A stretch of 64,000 nucleotides of DNA. It comes from Luteimonas saliphila (GTDB lineage: Bacteria > Pseudomonadota > Gammaproteobacteria > Xanthomonadales > Xanthomonadaceae). The stretch's first letter is position 1. Every line of letters starts with the position of its first letter. Made by a program: the position numbers and the translations under genes. The stretch covers positions 13,121-77,120 of the forward strand of contig NZ_JAETWA010000042.1 of the NCBI RefSeq assembly GCF_016774335.1, written 5' to 3'. The notes below the pieces were generated by a model, which had not been told where the DNA came from, did not search any database, and saw only the letters and a program-made list of their open reading frames with translations. Below, piece after piece: positions 43,769-57,637 of this stretch.

Positions 43769-44047
43769 GGTTCTTCTCCCATGTGAGGGGAGAAATGATC
43801 GGCGATGGAGAACTCCCCGGACTTCGGATCGACGCCGTGTCCTGGCGCCCGGGGATCGCTTTCCGCTCGGTCAGGGCATCGTGCCCTGACTCGCGCGCAA
43901 GACATCCATGTCTTGCTTGCCGCGATCCCCGGGCGCCAGGACACGGCTCACCGCTGTTCTGGTCGCGATTGCCCGGAACGACCCGGCCCGCAAGCCGGGG
44001 TCCAGTTTCCGACAACTTGGCCAGACTCCCTCACATGGGGAAGCGCC
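43769..44047 (+). mobile_element. MITE-like element, copy A
   Basis: 279 bases bounded by inverted ends: left GGTTCTTCTCCCATGTGAGG from 43769 and right CTCCCTCACATGGGGAAG 44026-44043, ending CGCC with small changes. It is flanked by TTTTTTCT at 43761-43768 and 44049-44056 (one extra T at 44048). The core holds a perfect 26-bp outer stem (43834-43859 with 43922-43947) enclosing two small hairpins: TCAGGGCA/TGCCCTGA and GCAAGACAT/ATGTCTTGC. It has no coding capacity. The same element in a longer form is at 58346-58847. It lies between the TonB receptor terminator and the amidohydrolase start. Confidence 0.8.
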
Positions 44048-44070
44048 TTTTTTTCTGATGAGGAGGTGTC

Positions 44071-45684
44071 GTGGTTGCATTCCGCTCGGGGGCGTATCCG
44101 CTGCTTCTCGCCGCGCTGTTCGTCGTGCCACTGGCGGGACAGGCGGCCGGTTCGGCGGCGGACATCCCCGCCAGGGACGCGGGCGAGGGGCCGTACCCGC
44201 GGCTGGTGATCCGCAATGTCGACATCGTCGACGGCACGGGCGCGCCGCTGCAGGGCCCGTTCGACGTGGTCGTCGAGCGCGACCGGATCGCCGAGATCCG
44301 CCCGATCGGCGCGCCGGGGGCGATCCAGGCGTCGAAACGCGCGGCGCCGGGCGATCGCGAGATCGACGCCACCGGGTCCACCCTGATGCCGGGCTTCGTC
44401 GACACCCATGTCCACCTGCACACCCTGGAGGACGGCCAGGGGGTTCCCCCGGAGTACGTGCTCAAGCTCTGGCTGGCGCACGGCGTCACCACCGTGCGCG
44501 AGCTCGGCAGCGGCCGGCCGATCGAGTGGCTGGTCGACGTCAAGCGCCGCAGCGAGCGCAACGAGATCGTCGCGCCCCGGATCGACGTCTACCCGTTCTT
44601 CAACGACATCCGGCCCGGGATCGACACCCCCGCGCAGGCGCGCGAGGCCGTGCGCGACGCGCGCCGGCGCGGCGCCGACGGGATCAAGTTCATCGGTTCG
44701 ATCCACGAGGACGTGCTGTTCGCGGCGCTGGACGAGGCCGAGAAGATCGGCATGCGCACGACCATGCACCATGCGCAGCAACTGGTGGCCTATGCCAATG
44801 TGCTCGCGACCGCGGCCAGCGGGCTGGATTCGATGGAGCACTGGTACGGGCTGCCCGAAGCGATGTTCACCGACCGCCGCTTCCAGGACTGGCCGGTCGA
44901 CTTCAACAATACCGACGAGCAACGGCGCTTCGCCGAGGCGGGCCGTCTCTGGAAGCAGGCCGCGGCACCCGGCTCCGGGCGCTGGAACGCGGTGATGGAC
45001 GAACTGCTCGGGCGCGGTTTCGGGCTGAGCCCCACGTTCACGGCCTACCTGGCCAGCCGCGACCTGATGCGCATGACCAACGCGAGCTGGCACGCGGAGT
45101 ACACGATGCCGGCGCTGTGGGACTTCTACCGGCCCAGCCGCAGCCACCACGGCTCCTACTGGTTCGACTGGACCACGGAAAAGGAGATGGACTGGAAGCA
45201 CAACTACGGCCTGTGGATGCGCTTCGTCAACGAGTACAAGAACCGCGGCGGACTGGTCGGCGTCGGCAGCGACAGCGGGTACATCTACAACCTGTACGGC
45301 TTCGGCTACGTGCAGGAGATGGAACTGCTGCGCGAGGCCGGTTTCAGTTCGCTGGAGGTGATCCACGCCGCCACCGGCATGGGTGCCAGGATCATCGGCC
45401 GCGAAGACCGCGCCGGGACGCTGCGGGTCGGGCGCAAGGCCGACCTGGTGCTGGTCGGCGGCAATCCCGTGGCCGACCTGAAACTGCTGTTCGGCACCGG
45501 CACGATCCGGTTGAACGACGCCACCGGCAAGGTCGAGCGGGTCGGCGGCATCGACTTCACCATCAAGGACGGCGTCGTCTACGACGCGGCGAAGCTGCGC
45601 GAGGACGTGCGCCGGATGGTGCATGAGGCCAAGGCCGCGCGCGGCCTTGCGGACGGCCCGATGCCGGTGGTGGACGCGGACTGA
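44071..45684 (+). CDS. Exported amidohydrolase-family protein
   Basis: 537 residues starting at GTG 44071 behind an AGGAGGT site. A signal peptide (YPLLLAALFVVPLAGQAAG) is followed by the metal-dependent hydrolase fold: LVIRNVDIVDGTGAPLQGPF, metal motif DTHVHLH, DGIKFIGSIHED (likely carboxylated Lys), TMHHAQQ and DSMEHWYG histidines, and GVGSDSG with the catalytic Asp. The closing strand is AGTLRVGRKADLVLVGGNPV. Substrates of such imidazolonepropionase/prolidase-like exported members are often peptides or cyclic amides. The MITE-like element sits just upstream, so its promoter may lie within the element. Confidence 0.9.
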   Translation: MVAFRSGAYPLLLAALFVVPLAGQAAGSAADIPARDAGEGPYPRLVIRNVDIVDGTGAPLQGPFDVVVERDRIAEIRPIGAPGAIQASKRAAPGDREIDATGSTLMPGFVDTHVHLHTLEDGQGVPPEYVLKLWLAHGVTTVRELGSGRPIEWLVDVKRRSERNEIVAPRIDVYPFFNDIRPGIDTPAQAREAVRDARRRGADGIKFIGSIHEDVLFAALDEAEKIGMRTTMHHAQQLVAYANVLATAASGLDSMEHWYGLPEAMFTDRRFQDWPVDFNNTDEQRRFAEAGRLWKQAAAPGSGRWNAVMDELLGRGFGLSPTFTAYLASRDLMRMTNASWHAEYTMPALWDFYRPSRSHHGSYWFDWTTEKEMDWKHNYGLWMRFVNEYKNRGGLVGVGSDSGYIYNLYGFGYVQEMELLREAGFSSLEVIHAATGMGARIIGREDRAGTLRVGRKADLVLVGGNPVADLKLLFGTGTIRLNDATGKVERVGGIDFTIKDGVVYDAAKLREDVRRMVHEAKAARGLADGPMPVVDAD

Positions 45685-45712
45685 TGCGATGCACACTGAG
45701 GGCGTGACCTGC

Positions 45713-48070
45713 ATGGACACTACGACCGACAGCGGGCGCCGGCGCTTCCTGGCGTGGAGCGCGCTGGCCCTGGCCGCGGGCTGGGCCGGTTTCCCGCAGC
45801 GCGTGGCCGCGTTCGCCCCCGACCGCGCGCGCCCGGCGGCGTTCGGGACCGTCCGCCTGCTGCCATCGGTGTTCGCCGATTCCGTGGCCGCCACCCGCGG
45901 CTACCTGATGCGGCTGTCCCCCGACCGGCTGCTGCACAACTTCCGCGAGCAGGCCGGGCTGGACCCGAAGGGCGAGGTGTACGGCGGCTGGGAGAGCGAC
46001 ACCATCGCCGGCCATACCCTCGGCCACTACCTCAGCGCGCTTGCGCTGATGCACGCCGGCAGCGACGATCCGGACTGCAGGTCGCGCGTGGACTACATCG
46101 TGGCCGAACTGCGGGCCTGCCAGCTCGCCGGCGGCGACGGTTACGTGGCCGGATTCACCCGCAAGCGCGGCGACGGCGGCATCGAGCCCGGTCGCGTCGT
46201 GCTCGATGAGATCTCGCGCGGCGACATCCGCGCGCTGCCGTTCGACCTCAACGGCAGCTGGGCGCCGTTCTACACCTGGCACAAGCTTTTCGCCGGGCTG
46301 CTCGACGCGCATCGCCACTGCGGCAACGACACGGCGCTGGCGATCGCCGTCGACCTCGGGGACTACCTCGAGCGCAAGCTCGCGCCGCTGGACCACGCGC
46401 AGATGCAGCGGATGCTGGACTGCGAGTTCGGCGGCATGGCCGAATCGCTGGCCGAACTGTCGGCGCGTACCGGCCACGACCGCTGGTCGCGGCTCGCCGC
46501 GCGCTTCCGCCACGACCGGGTGCTGGACCCGCTGGTGGCGGGCGAGGACCGGCTCAACCGCCTGCACGCGAACACCCAGATCCCCAAGCTGCTCGGGTCC
46601 GCGCGCCTGTACGAGATCGAGGGGCGCGCGGAGGACGCCGCAGCGGCGCAGTTCTTCTGGCAGCGCGTGACCGGGCACCACAGCTACGCGATCGGCGGCA
46701 ATTCCGACCGCGAGTACTTCCAGGCGCCCGATACGATCTCGAAGTACGTCACCGAGCAGACCTGCGAACACTGCAACACGCTCAACATGCTGCGCCTGGG
46801 CCGCTACCTCCACGCCTGGTCCGGCGACGCCGGGTACTTCGATTTCCACGAGCGCGCGCTCTACAACCACATCCTGTCGCAGCAGCATCCCGACGGTGGC
46901 CGCTACACCTACATGACGCCGCTGATGACCGGCGAGACGCGCAGCTACTCCGATCCCGAGGGCGAATTCTGGTGCTGCGTCGGCACCGGGATGGAGAGCC
47001 ACGCGCAGTTCTCGCAGGACATCTACTGGTTCGACGGCGACGACCTGGCGGTGAACCTGTACATCCCCTCGACGCTCGACGATCCCGGGCGCGGCCTGTC
47101 GCTGCGGATGGAGTCGGAAGTGCCGGACGGCGGGCGGGTGACGCTGCAGGTGTCGGCCTCGAGGCCGGACGGCCTGGCGCGCATCCGCCTGCGGTTCCCT
47201 TCGTGGGCGGAGCATGCGCGGGTCGTCCGCAACGGGCGCGCGAGCGACGCGGTGGCGGAGCAGGGCTACGTCACGCTCGACGGCCCGTGGCGCGAAGGCG
47301 ACCGCGTCGAAATCGAGTTCGGGCTGGCGCTCCGGGTGGAACCCTGCGGCGACGACCCGACCCTGGTTTCGCTGCGCCGCGGCCCCTGCGTGTTGGCCGC
47401 CGATCTCGGCCCGGCCAGCGAACCCTGGGACGGCGTCGAGCCGTGGCTGCAGGCCGACCGTATCGAGCAGTCGTTCGGGCCGGTGCAGCCCGGCGGGCGG
47501 ATGCCGGCGCGCCTGCCCTCGCATCCGCAGGGCCTGGCCTTCGCGCCGTTCCACGCGCTGCACGGACGGCGGCATGCCGTCTATTTCCGCTGCCTGGACG
47601 CGGATGCGCGTTCGCGCTGGAAAGCGCACCAGGCCGAGGCGCGCGCGCGGGAGCAGGCGCTGGATCGCGACAGCCTCGATCGCGTGGCGCTCGGCGACGC
47701 CGAGAGCGAGCGGGCGCATGCGCTGGAGGCCGGCGGGCGCTCGTATGCGCTGTCCTACCGGCGGCGGGCCGGGCGGGACGTGCGCACCGGGGGATTCGTC
47801 GCCTTCACCATGCGCGGCGCGGGCCCGGCGCGCGTGCTGCGGCTGCGCTACTGGGGCGAGGAGCACCGGCGCCGGTTCTCGATCCGGGTCGATGGCGTGC
47901 GCATCGCGCACGAGGTGCTCGATGGCGGGCGCGGGAACGATTTCGTGGATGTCGATTACCCGATGCCGCAGTCCCTGCGCGCACCGCCCGCGGACGGCTG
48001 GCGCATCCGCATCGAGCCGGACGAGGGCTATTCGGCCGGCCCGATGTTCGGTGCCTGGCTGCTGGGCTGA
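45713..48070 (+). CDS. GH127/GH146-type beta-L-arabinofuranosidase-like protein, Tat-exported
   Basis: 785 residues from the ATG at 45713 (45689 possible). The N-terminus DSGRRRFLAWSALALAAGWAGF carries a twin-arginine RRxFL signal. The catalytic (alpha/alpha)6 domain has the zinc-thiolate site of this clan: EHCNTLNMLRL supplies Glu and Cys, and EFWCCVGTGMESH supplies the two further Cys, one being the nucleophile. In the family these release L-arabinofuranose from hydroxyproline-linked arabino-oligosaccharides or arabinans. It lies 28 bases after the amidohydrolase. A C-terminal beta domain ends PMFGAWLLG. Confidence 0.9.
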   Translation: MDTTTDSGRRRFLAWSALALAAGWAGFPQRVAAFAPDRARPAAFGTVRLLPSVFADSVAATRGYLMRLSPDRLLHNFREQAGLDPKGEVYGGWESDTIAGHTLGHYLSALALMHAGSDDPDCRSRVDYIVAELRACQLAGGDGYVAGFTRKRGDGGIEPGRVVLDEISRGDIRALPFDLNGSWAPFYTWHKLFAGLLDAHRHCGNDTALAIAVDLGDYLERKLAPLDHAQMQRMLDCEFGGMAESLAELSARTGHDRWSRLAARFRHDRVLDPLVAGEDRLNRLHANTQIPKLLGSARLYEIEGRAEDAAAAQFFWQRVTGHHSYAIGGNSDREYFQAPDTISKYVTEQTCEHCNTLNMLRLGRYLHAWSGDAGYFDFHERALYNHILSQQHPDGGRYTYMTPLMTGETRSYSDPEGEFWCCVGTGMESHAQFSQDIYWFDGDDLAVNLYIPSTLDDPGRGLSLRMESEVPDGGRVTLQVSASRPDGLARIRLRFPSWAEHARVVRNGRASDAVAEQGYVTLDGPWREGDRVEIEFGLALRVEPCGDDPTLVSLRRGPCVLAADLGPASEPWDGVEPWLQADRIEQSFGPVQPGGRMPARLPSHPQGLAFAPFHALHGRRHAVYFRCLDADARSRWKAHQAEARAREQALDRDSLDRVALGDAESERAHALEAGGRSYALSYRRRAGRDVRTGGFVAFTMRGAGPARVLRLRYWGEEHRRRFSIRVDGVRIAHEVLDGGRGNDFVDVDYPMPQSLRAPPADGWRIRIEPDEGYSAGPMFGAWLLG

Positions 48071-48072
48071 GT

Positions 48073-50362
<2,290 letters not shown>

Positions 50363-50399
50363 TATCGTCCATCCCCACACCTACCCTCGGAGTAACACC

Positions 50400-50885
50400 A
50401 TGAACCTGATGAAGAGCCTGGCGCTGGCGGCCTGCCTGGTGCTGCCGTTGGCGGCATGCAAGAAGGAAGAGGCCGCGCCGGTCGAGCGGGCGCCGGTCGC
50501 GGCGCCGACCACCGACGACAAGGCCAGTTGGCACGCCTACCTGAACGACCAGGTGCCGCGGCACATGGAAGGCATCACCAACCAGCCCTTCGTGTACTGG
50601 GTGCCCGCCACCGAGAACGCGGAAGATCCGGAGGCGCACAACCGCCTGCTCGACAAGGCCAAGTCGGATGTCGCGCGCGGCATCGTGAAGGGCAACATCC
50701 TGGCGTACGCCGGCCTCGATCCGACCAGGACCGCCGACCTGGTGGTGTCCGCGTTCGAGGGCGTCACCCCGAACACGATGAAGGGCGTGCGCGTGGTCTA
50801 CATCGGCGATACCGCCAATACCGACCGGGTGAAGGCGGCGGTGGAGCCGGCCGGCGTCGAGTACGTCTTCGTCGAAGCCAAGTGA
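50400..50885 (+). CDS. Small lipoprotein of unknown function
   Basis: 161 residues with lipobox LAAC (Cys at about residue 20; KKEEAAPVERAPVAAP linker after it). The mature domain (KASWHAYLNDQVPRHMEGITNQPFVYWVPATENAEDPEAHNRLLDKAKSDVARG... GVRVVYIGDTANTDRVKAAVEPAGVEYVFVEAK) alternates helices and strands and is a recurrent neighbour of coaD in Xanthomonads. A GGAG site precedes the ATG. It is an envelope protein with no recognised enzymatic motif. Confidence 0.8.
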   Translation: MNLMKSLALAACLVLPLAACKKEEAAPVERAPVAAPTTDDKASWHAYLNDQVPRHMEGITNQPFVYWVPATENAEDPEAHNRLLDKAKSDVARGIVKGNILAYAGLDPTRTADLVVSAFEGVTPNTMKGVRVVYIGDTANTDRVKAAVEPAGVEYVFVEAK

Positions 50886-50893
50886 CGTGACGG

Positions 50894-53462
<2,569 letters not shown>

Positions 53463-53661
53463 GCGCGTTGCACGCGCGGATGGAGTCCGGCGTGTTGCGA
53501 CGACGCGTGGGTGGGTATCCTTGCTGGGGGCTGCAGGTCCCGCGAGGCACGGAGCGCTTGCCGGCCGGAGTCGTGCGTAGGTGGAAGCGGCGACACGGGA
53601 TCCGTGCCGTCGCGGGAATGAAGATGCGTCAGCTCTGCCATCCGGAGTCGGACATCCAGCC

Positions 53662-54564
53662 ATGAAACTGTGGTCGATCGAAGGCAACTCGCAGCGGCTC
53701 GACGGCGGCTCGATGTTCGGCAATGCGCCGCGCACGATGTGGACGAAGTGGGCCGAGCCCGATGCGTCCAACCGCATCCGCCTGGCGACGCGCGGCCTGC
53801 TGGCGACGCCACTCAACGGCAGGACGGTGTTGTTCGAGACCGGTGTCGGCGCGTTCTTCGCCCCCGACATGCGCGCGCGCTACGGCGTCGCCGAAGACCG
53901 GCACGTGCTGCTGGACTCGCTGCGCGCGGCCGGCTTCGACCACACCGACATCGACGTGGTGGTGCTCAGCCACCTGCACTTCGACCATGCCGGCGGCCTG
54001 CTCGCGCCGTGGGCGGCGGACACGGCGCCGCAACTGCTGTTCCCCAACGCGACCTTCGTCCTGTCCCGGCGCCACTGGCCGCGCGCGTGCAATCCTCATC
54101 CGCGCGACCGCGCCAGTTTCATCCCCGAGTTGCGGGGCCTGCTCGAGGCCAGCGGCCGCATCGAGTTCGTCGACGGCGAGCGCACACCTGCGCTCGGCGA
54201 CGCGGTGCGCTTCCACTACAGCGACGGCCACACGCCGGGGATGATGCTGGCCGAGATCCTCGGCCCCGACCTGCGCGACGACCAACCGCATGGCGGCGTG
54301 GTGTTCTGCGCCGACCTCGTCCCAGGCCTGCCGTGGGTGCACGTGCCGATCACGATGGGCTACGATCGCTGCCCGGAACTGCTGGTCGACGAGAAGCAGG
54401 CCTTCCTCGAGGACAAGCTGGCGCGCGACGTGCATCTGTTCCTCACCCATGATCCCGGCATCGCGCTGGCCCAGCTGGCGCGAGACGAGAGGGGCCGGTT
54501 CACCGCGATCCACCAGGTCGCGCGGCTGGCAGCGCGCCCGTTGCGCGCGGACGCACAGGCATGA
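53662..54564 (+). CDS. Metallo-beta-lactamase-fold hydrolase
   Basis: 300 residues from the ATG at 53662. The full zinc set is visible: [10 protein letters not shown] (HxHxDH), His in [10 protein letters not shown], Asp in [11 protein letters not shown] and His in LTHDPGIAL. It lacks a signal peptide. Such glyoxalase-II-like MBL enzymes hydrolyse thioesters, lactones or phosphoesters; the substrate here is not evident. It overlaps the MAPEG gene by 4 bases, suggesting a two-gene unit. Confidence 0.87.
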   Translation: MKLWSIEGNSQRLDGGSMFGNAPRTMWTKWAEPDASNRIRLATRGLLATPLNGRTVLFETGVGAFFAPDMRARYGVAEDRHVLLDSLRAAGFDHTDIDVVVLSHLHFDHAGGLLAPWAADTAPQLLFPNATFVLSRRHWPRACNPHPRDRASFIPELRGLLEASGRIEFVDGERTPALGDAVRFHYSDGHTPGMMLAEILGPDLRDDQPHGGVVFCADLVPGLPWVHVPITMGYDRCPELLVDEKQAFLEDKLARDVHLFLTHDPGIALAQLARDERGRFTAIHQVARLAARPLRADAQA

Positions 54565-54962
54565 TCCCGCGCATCACCCTGCTGTTCGCCTCGCTGCATG
54601 TGGTGGTGTACGTCGCGCTGGCGACGCGCGTGGTGCTGCACCGCCGGACGACGCGCATCGGCGTCGGCACCGGCGGCGACGAAGCGCTGGCCCGCAGGGT
54701 GCGGGTGCACGGCAATTTCGCCGAGTACGTGCCGCTGGCGCTGCTGATGCTGGCGCTGCTGGAACTGTCCGGCGTGGGTGCCGCGCTGCTGTGGGCGTTC
54801 GGCGCGGCCCTGCTTGCCGGGCGCGTGCTGCACGCCATCGGGCTCGGCGGCTCGTCGGGCTATTCGTTCGGCCGCTTCAGCGGCGCGCTGCTGACCTTCG
54901 TCGTGTTGCTGGCGATGGCGCTGGTCGGGCTCTGGCGGACGCTCGTGGTCCATACGCTGTAA
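54561..54962 (+). CDS. MAPEG-family membrane protein
   Basis: 133 residues with four hydrophobic helices. The conserved pattern [24 protein letters not shown] and [27 protein letters not shown] fits MAPEG (COG3788/YecN) proteins, which relate to membrane glutathione transferases. Coupled to the upstream MBL hydrolase; thiol or detoxification chemistry is possible given ggt nearby, but unproven. Confidence 0.88.
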   Translation: MIPRITLLFASLHVVVYVALATRVVLHRRTTRIGVGTGGDEALARRVRVHGNFAEYVPLALLMLALLELSGVGAALLWAFGAALLAGRVLHAIGLGGSSGYSFGRFSGALLTFVVLLAMALVGLWRTLVVHTL

Positions 54963-54989
54963 GCCGCGACGACGGCAGGGACGGCAGGT

Positions 54990-55373
54990 TCAGCCGCCCG
55001 GGCGTTGGCGCCGGGGTCGCTGCGGCGCCTGCGCCTCGAGCACGGTCAGGATCGCCTGCTTGAACTGCTCGTTGCAGGCGCGGAACGCCTCCAGCAGGCG
55101 ACGTTCCACCGGATCGTCCACGAACTCGGCGTCCGCGGCAGGGATGCCGTCGCTCGGCGCCTGCGGCGCGCCGCGACCCGTCGCCAGCCATTCGTAGGAC
55201 ACGCCGGTCGCCATGGCCAGTTCCGAAAGCCGTTCGGTGGACGGGAATACCCGTCCCTTCGCACTTTCCCAGTTGCCCACCGCGCTGCGGCTGACGCCGA
55301 GCGCCCCGGCCAGGTCCGCCTGCGACATGCCGGCGCGCACCCGTGCGGTGCGGATGCGTGTACTGAGCTTCAT
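54990..55373 (-). CDS. XRE-family transcriptional regulator
   Basis: 127 residues from the ATG at 55373 (MKLSTRIRTARVRAGMSQADLAGALGVSRSAVGNWESAKGR). An N-terminal Cro/CI-type helix-turn-helix is followed by a short helical C-terminus (DPVERRLLEAFRACNEQFKQAILTVLEAQ). Three matching 15-base palindromes lie 58-171 bases upstream of its start, so it likely represses itself. It may also control the GH9 cellulase transcribed away from it. Confidence 0.9.
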   Translation of the reverse strand: MKLSTRIRTARVRAGMSQADLAGALGVSRSAVGNWESAKGRVFPSTERLSELAMATGVSYEWLATGRGAPQAPSDGIPAADAEFVDDPVERRLLEAFRACNEQFKQAILTVLEAQAPQRPRRQRPGG

Positions 55374-55430
55374 TCCATGCCTCTTTCCATGGTCCTGCGA
55401 GAAGACTACGCGCCCGGGCAAACCCGCTCC

Positions 55431-55544
55431 GTCAGCAATTCTGACACGTCAATGATACTGACGACGCTTGTCTACCTTCGTTGACAACCAATCACAACCA
55501 TTTGAATAGAAGGAAGATATATTGAAGTCGTCAGCAATATTGAC
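55431..55544. promoter_or_regulatory. Three-site operator array
   Basis: GTCAGCAATTCTGAC (55431-55445), GTCAATGATACTGAC (55448-55462) and GTCAGCAATATTGAC (55530-55544) are 15-base dyads of the same form, GTCA(g)N5(c)TGAC. The first two are adjacent, and the third is 67 bases away. The tract between them is unusually AT-rich and contains TTGACA (55481-55486), a possible -35. They lie between the divergent XRE regulator and GH9 gene. Confidence 0.75.
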
Positions 55545-55782
55545 CACGCAGGCCGGGTTTGACCCATTGCGTGGCCCGGGGACATCGCGGAATGTGGCAC
55601 CCGTGTGGTCGCGTCGGCTCCACGGATGGATGCCATAGGAGCTATTCCGCAGGGAAACGCTGGAAGCAAGCGTAGGTTCGGCCGGGTCGACGGCTTCGTC
55701 GACCCGGTCGGATCGGTCCTCCCCCCGTCGGACCCACCTGCGTGAGATTGCATCCCGCTGCTTGCGCGCATCGCGCGATGCC

Positions 55783-57567
55783 ATGAGCATCGGGAGCATG
55801 CTCCACACGCCCCCCACGACCCCCTCCCCATTGCTGCGCGCCCTCGCGCTGGCGGCGTTGCCCCTGCTGTCGCTGTTGGCGAGGCAGGCGACAGGCGGCG
55901 ACCCCGCCACGCCGGCGATCAGGCTCAACCAGCTCGGATTCCTGCCCGCCGCGGGCAAGCTTGCGGTGGTGGAAAGCGCGGATGCGCGCCGCTTCGAGGT
56001 GGTGCGCGACGGGGACGACGCCGTGGTGGTGGTGGGCGACATGGCGCCTGCCGCGGAATGGGCGCCGGCCGGGCGCCGGGTGGCGATCGCCGACCTCACC
56101 GGACTGTCCGTGCCGGGCCGTTACCGCTTGCGCGTCGAGGGACTGCCGCCTTCGGATCCATTCCCGGTCGGGCCGGAGGTCTACGCCGCTCTCGCCGACG
56201 CGGCGCTCAAGGGTTTCTACTTCAACCGCGCCGGCGCCTCGCTCGAGGCAGCGCACGCCGGCAGGCATGCGCGTGCGGCGGGCCATGCGGACACCGAGGT
56301 CGAGATCCACGCTTCCGCAGCCTCGGCCACGCGCCCGGCCGGCAGCGTGATCTCCGCGCCGGGCGGCTGGTACGACGCCGGCGACTACAACAAGTACGTG
56401 GTCAATTCCGGGATCACGATGTACACGCTGCTGGCGGCGTGGGAGGACTTCCCCGGCTTCTTCCGCGGCCGCGACGTCGGCATCCCCGAAAGCGGCGATG
56501 CGGTGCCCGACCTGCTCGACGAGGCCTGGTGGAACCTGCGCTGGATGTTGGCGATGCAGGATCCGGACGATGGTGGCGTCTACCACAAGCTCACCAACCT
56601 GCGCTTCGACGGCGCGGTGATGCCGGGGGCGGCGCGCAAGCGTCGCTACGTGGTGCAGAAGGGCACGGCGGCGGCGCTGGATTTCGCAGCGGTGATGGCC
56701 CAGGCCGCGCGCGTGTACGCGGAATTCGAGCCGCAGTTCCCCGGGGTGCCGGCGCGGATGCGCGAAGCGGCCGAGCGCGCGTGGGCGTGGGCGCTGGCGC
56801 ATCCGGACGTACCCTATCGCCAGCCCGACGACGTGGCGACCGGCGCCTACGGCGACGACAGCTTCGCCGACGAATTCGCCTGGGCGGCGGCGGAACTGTT
56901 CCTGCTGACCGGGGATGCGGCGTACCTGCGCGCATTCGAGCGGCACGCGGCCGAACCCGCTGTGCCCTCTTGGGCGCAGGTCGATGCGCTCGGCTGGAGT
57001 TCGCTGGCACGCCATCGCGACCGGCTGCCGGACGACGCGACCCGCGAGCGCGTCGCCGCGGCGATCGACGCGCTGGCGGAGCGACTGGCCACCCGTTCGC
57101 GCGAAGCCGCGTGGCGCATCGCGATGGGCCCGGAGGATTTCGTCTGGGGCAGCAGCGCGCAGGCACTCAACCAGGCGCTGATGCTGGTGCAGGGCTACCG
57201 CCTCACCGCGCGCCGCGACTACTTGGATGCGGCGCAATCGCAGCTGGACTACGTACTCGGGCGCAATCCGCTGGGCGTCTCGTTCGTGACCGGACACGGC
57301 CTGCGCACGCCGATGCGCATCCACCATCGCCCCTCGCAGGCGGACGGCATCGTCGAGCCGGTACCGGGACTGCTGTCGGGCGGACCGAACCCGCGCCAGC
57401 AGGATCTCGACGAATGCACTGCTGCGGGCGGTTATCCGTCGAAGCTGCCGGCACTGTCGTGGCTCGACCAAGACTGCAGCTATGCCAGCAACGAGATCGC
57501 GATCAACTGGAATGCGCCGCTGGTGTACGTGGCCGCGGCGATCCAGGCGCTGACGCCGGCCGAGTGA
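55783..57567 (+). CDS. GH9 endoglucanase/cellulase
   Basis: 594 residues from the ATG at 55783 (ATG 55798 or TTG 55762 possible). A signal-like hydrophobic stretch (PLLRALALAALPLLSLLARQA) precedes a CelD_N-type Ig-like domain (IRLNQLGFLPAAGKLAVVESADARRFEVV) and the GH9 barrel. Catalytic residues are visible: GGWYDAGDYNKYV (nucleophile-base Asp pair), HHRPS (His) and SYASNEIAINWNAPLVY (acid Glu). It acts on beta-1,4-glucan. No carbohydrate-binding module or dockerin is present. Confidence 0.93.
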   Translation: MSIGSMLHTPPTTPSPLLRALALAALPLLSLLARQATGGDPATPAIRLNQLGFLPAAGKLAVVESADARRFEVVRDGDDAVVVVGDMAPAAEWAPAGRRVAIADLTGLSVPGRYRLRVEGLPPSDPFPVGPEVYAALADAALKGFYFNRAGASLEAAHAGRHARAAGHADTEVEIHASAASATRPAGSVISAPGGWYDAGDYNKYVVNSGITMYTLLAAWEDFPGFFRGRDVGIPESGDAVPDLLDEAWWNLRWMLAMQDPDDGGVYHKLTNLRFDGAVMPGAARKRRYVVQKGTAAALDFAAVMAQAARVYAEFEPQFPGVPARMREAAERAWAWALAHPDVPYRQPDDVATGAYGDDSFADEFAWAAAELFLLTGDAAYLRAFERHAAEPAVPSWAQVDALGWSSLARHRDRLPDDATRERVAAAIDALAERLATRSREAAWRIAMGPEDFVWGSSAQALNQALMLVQGYRLTARRDYLDAAQSQLDYVLGRNPLGVSFVTGHGLRTPMRIHHRPSQADGIVEPVPGLLSGGPNPRQQDLDECTAAGGYPSKLPALSWLDQDCSYASNEIAINWNAPLVYVAAAIQALTPAE

Positions 57568-57637
57568 CGCGCCTGTCGCAGCTAGTCCGCACCAGCGGGG
57601 CCTGTCGCGATTGGCTGGTCGGCAGCCGCGCGGGGCT

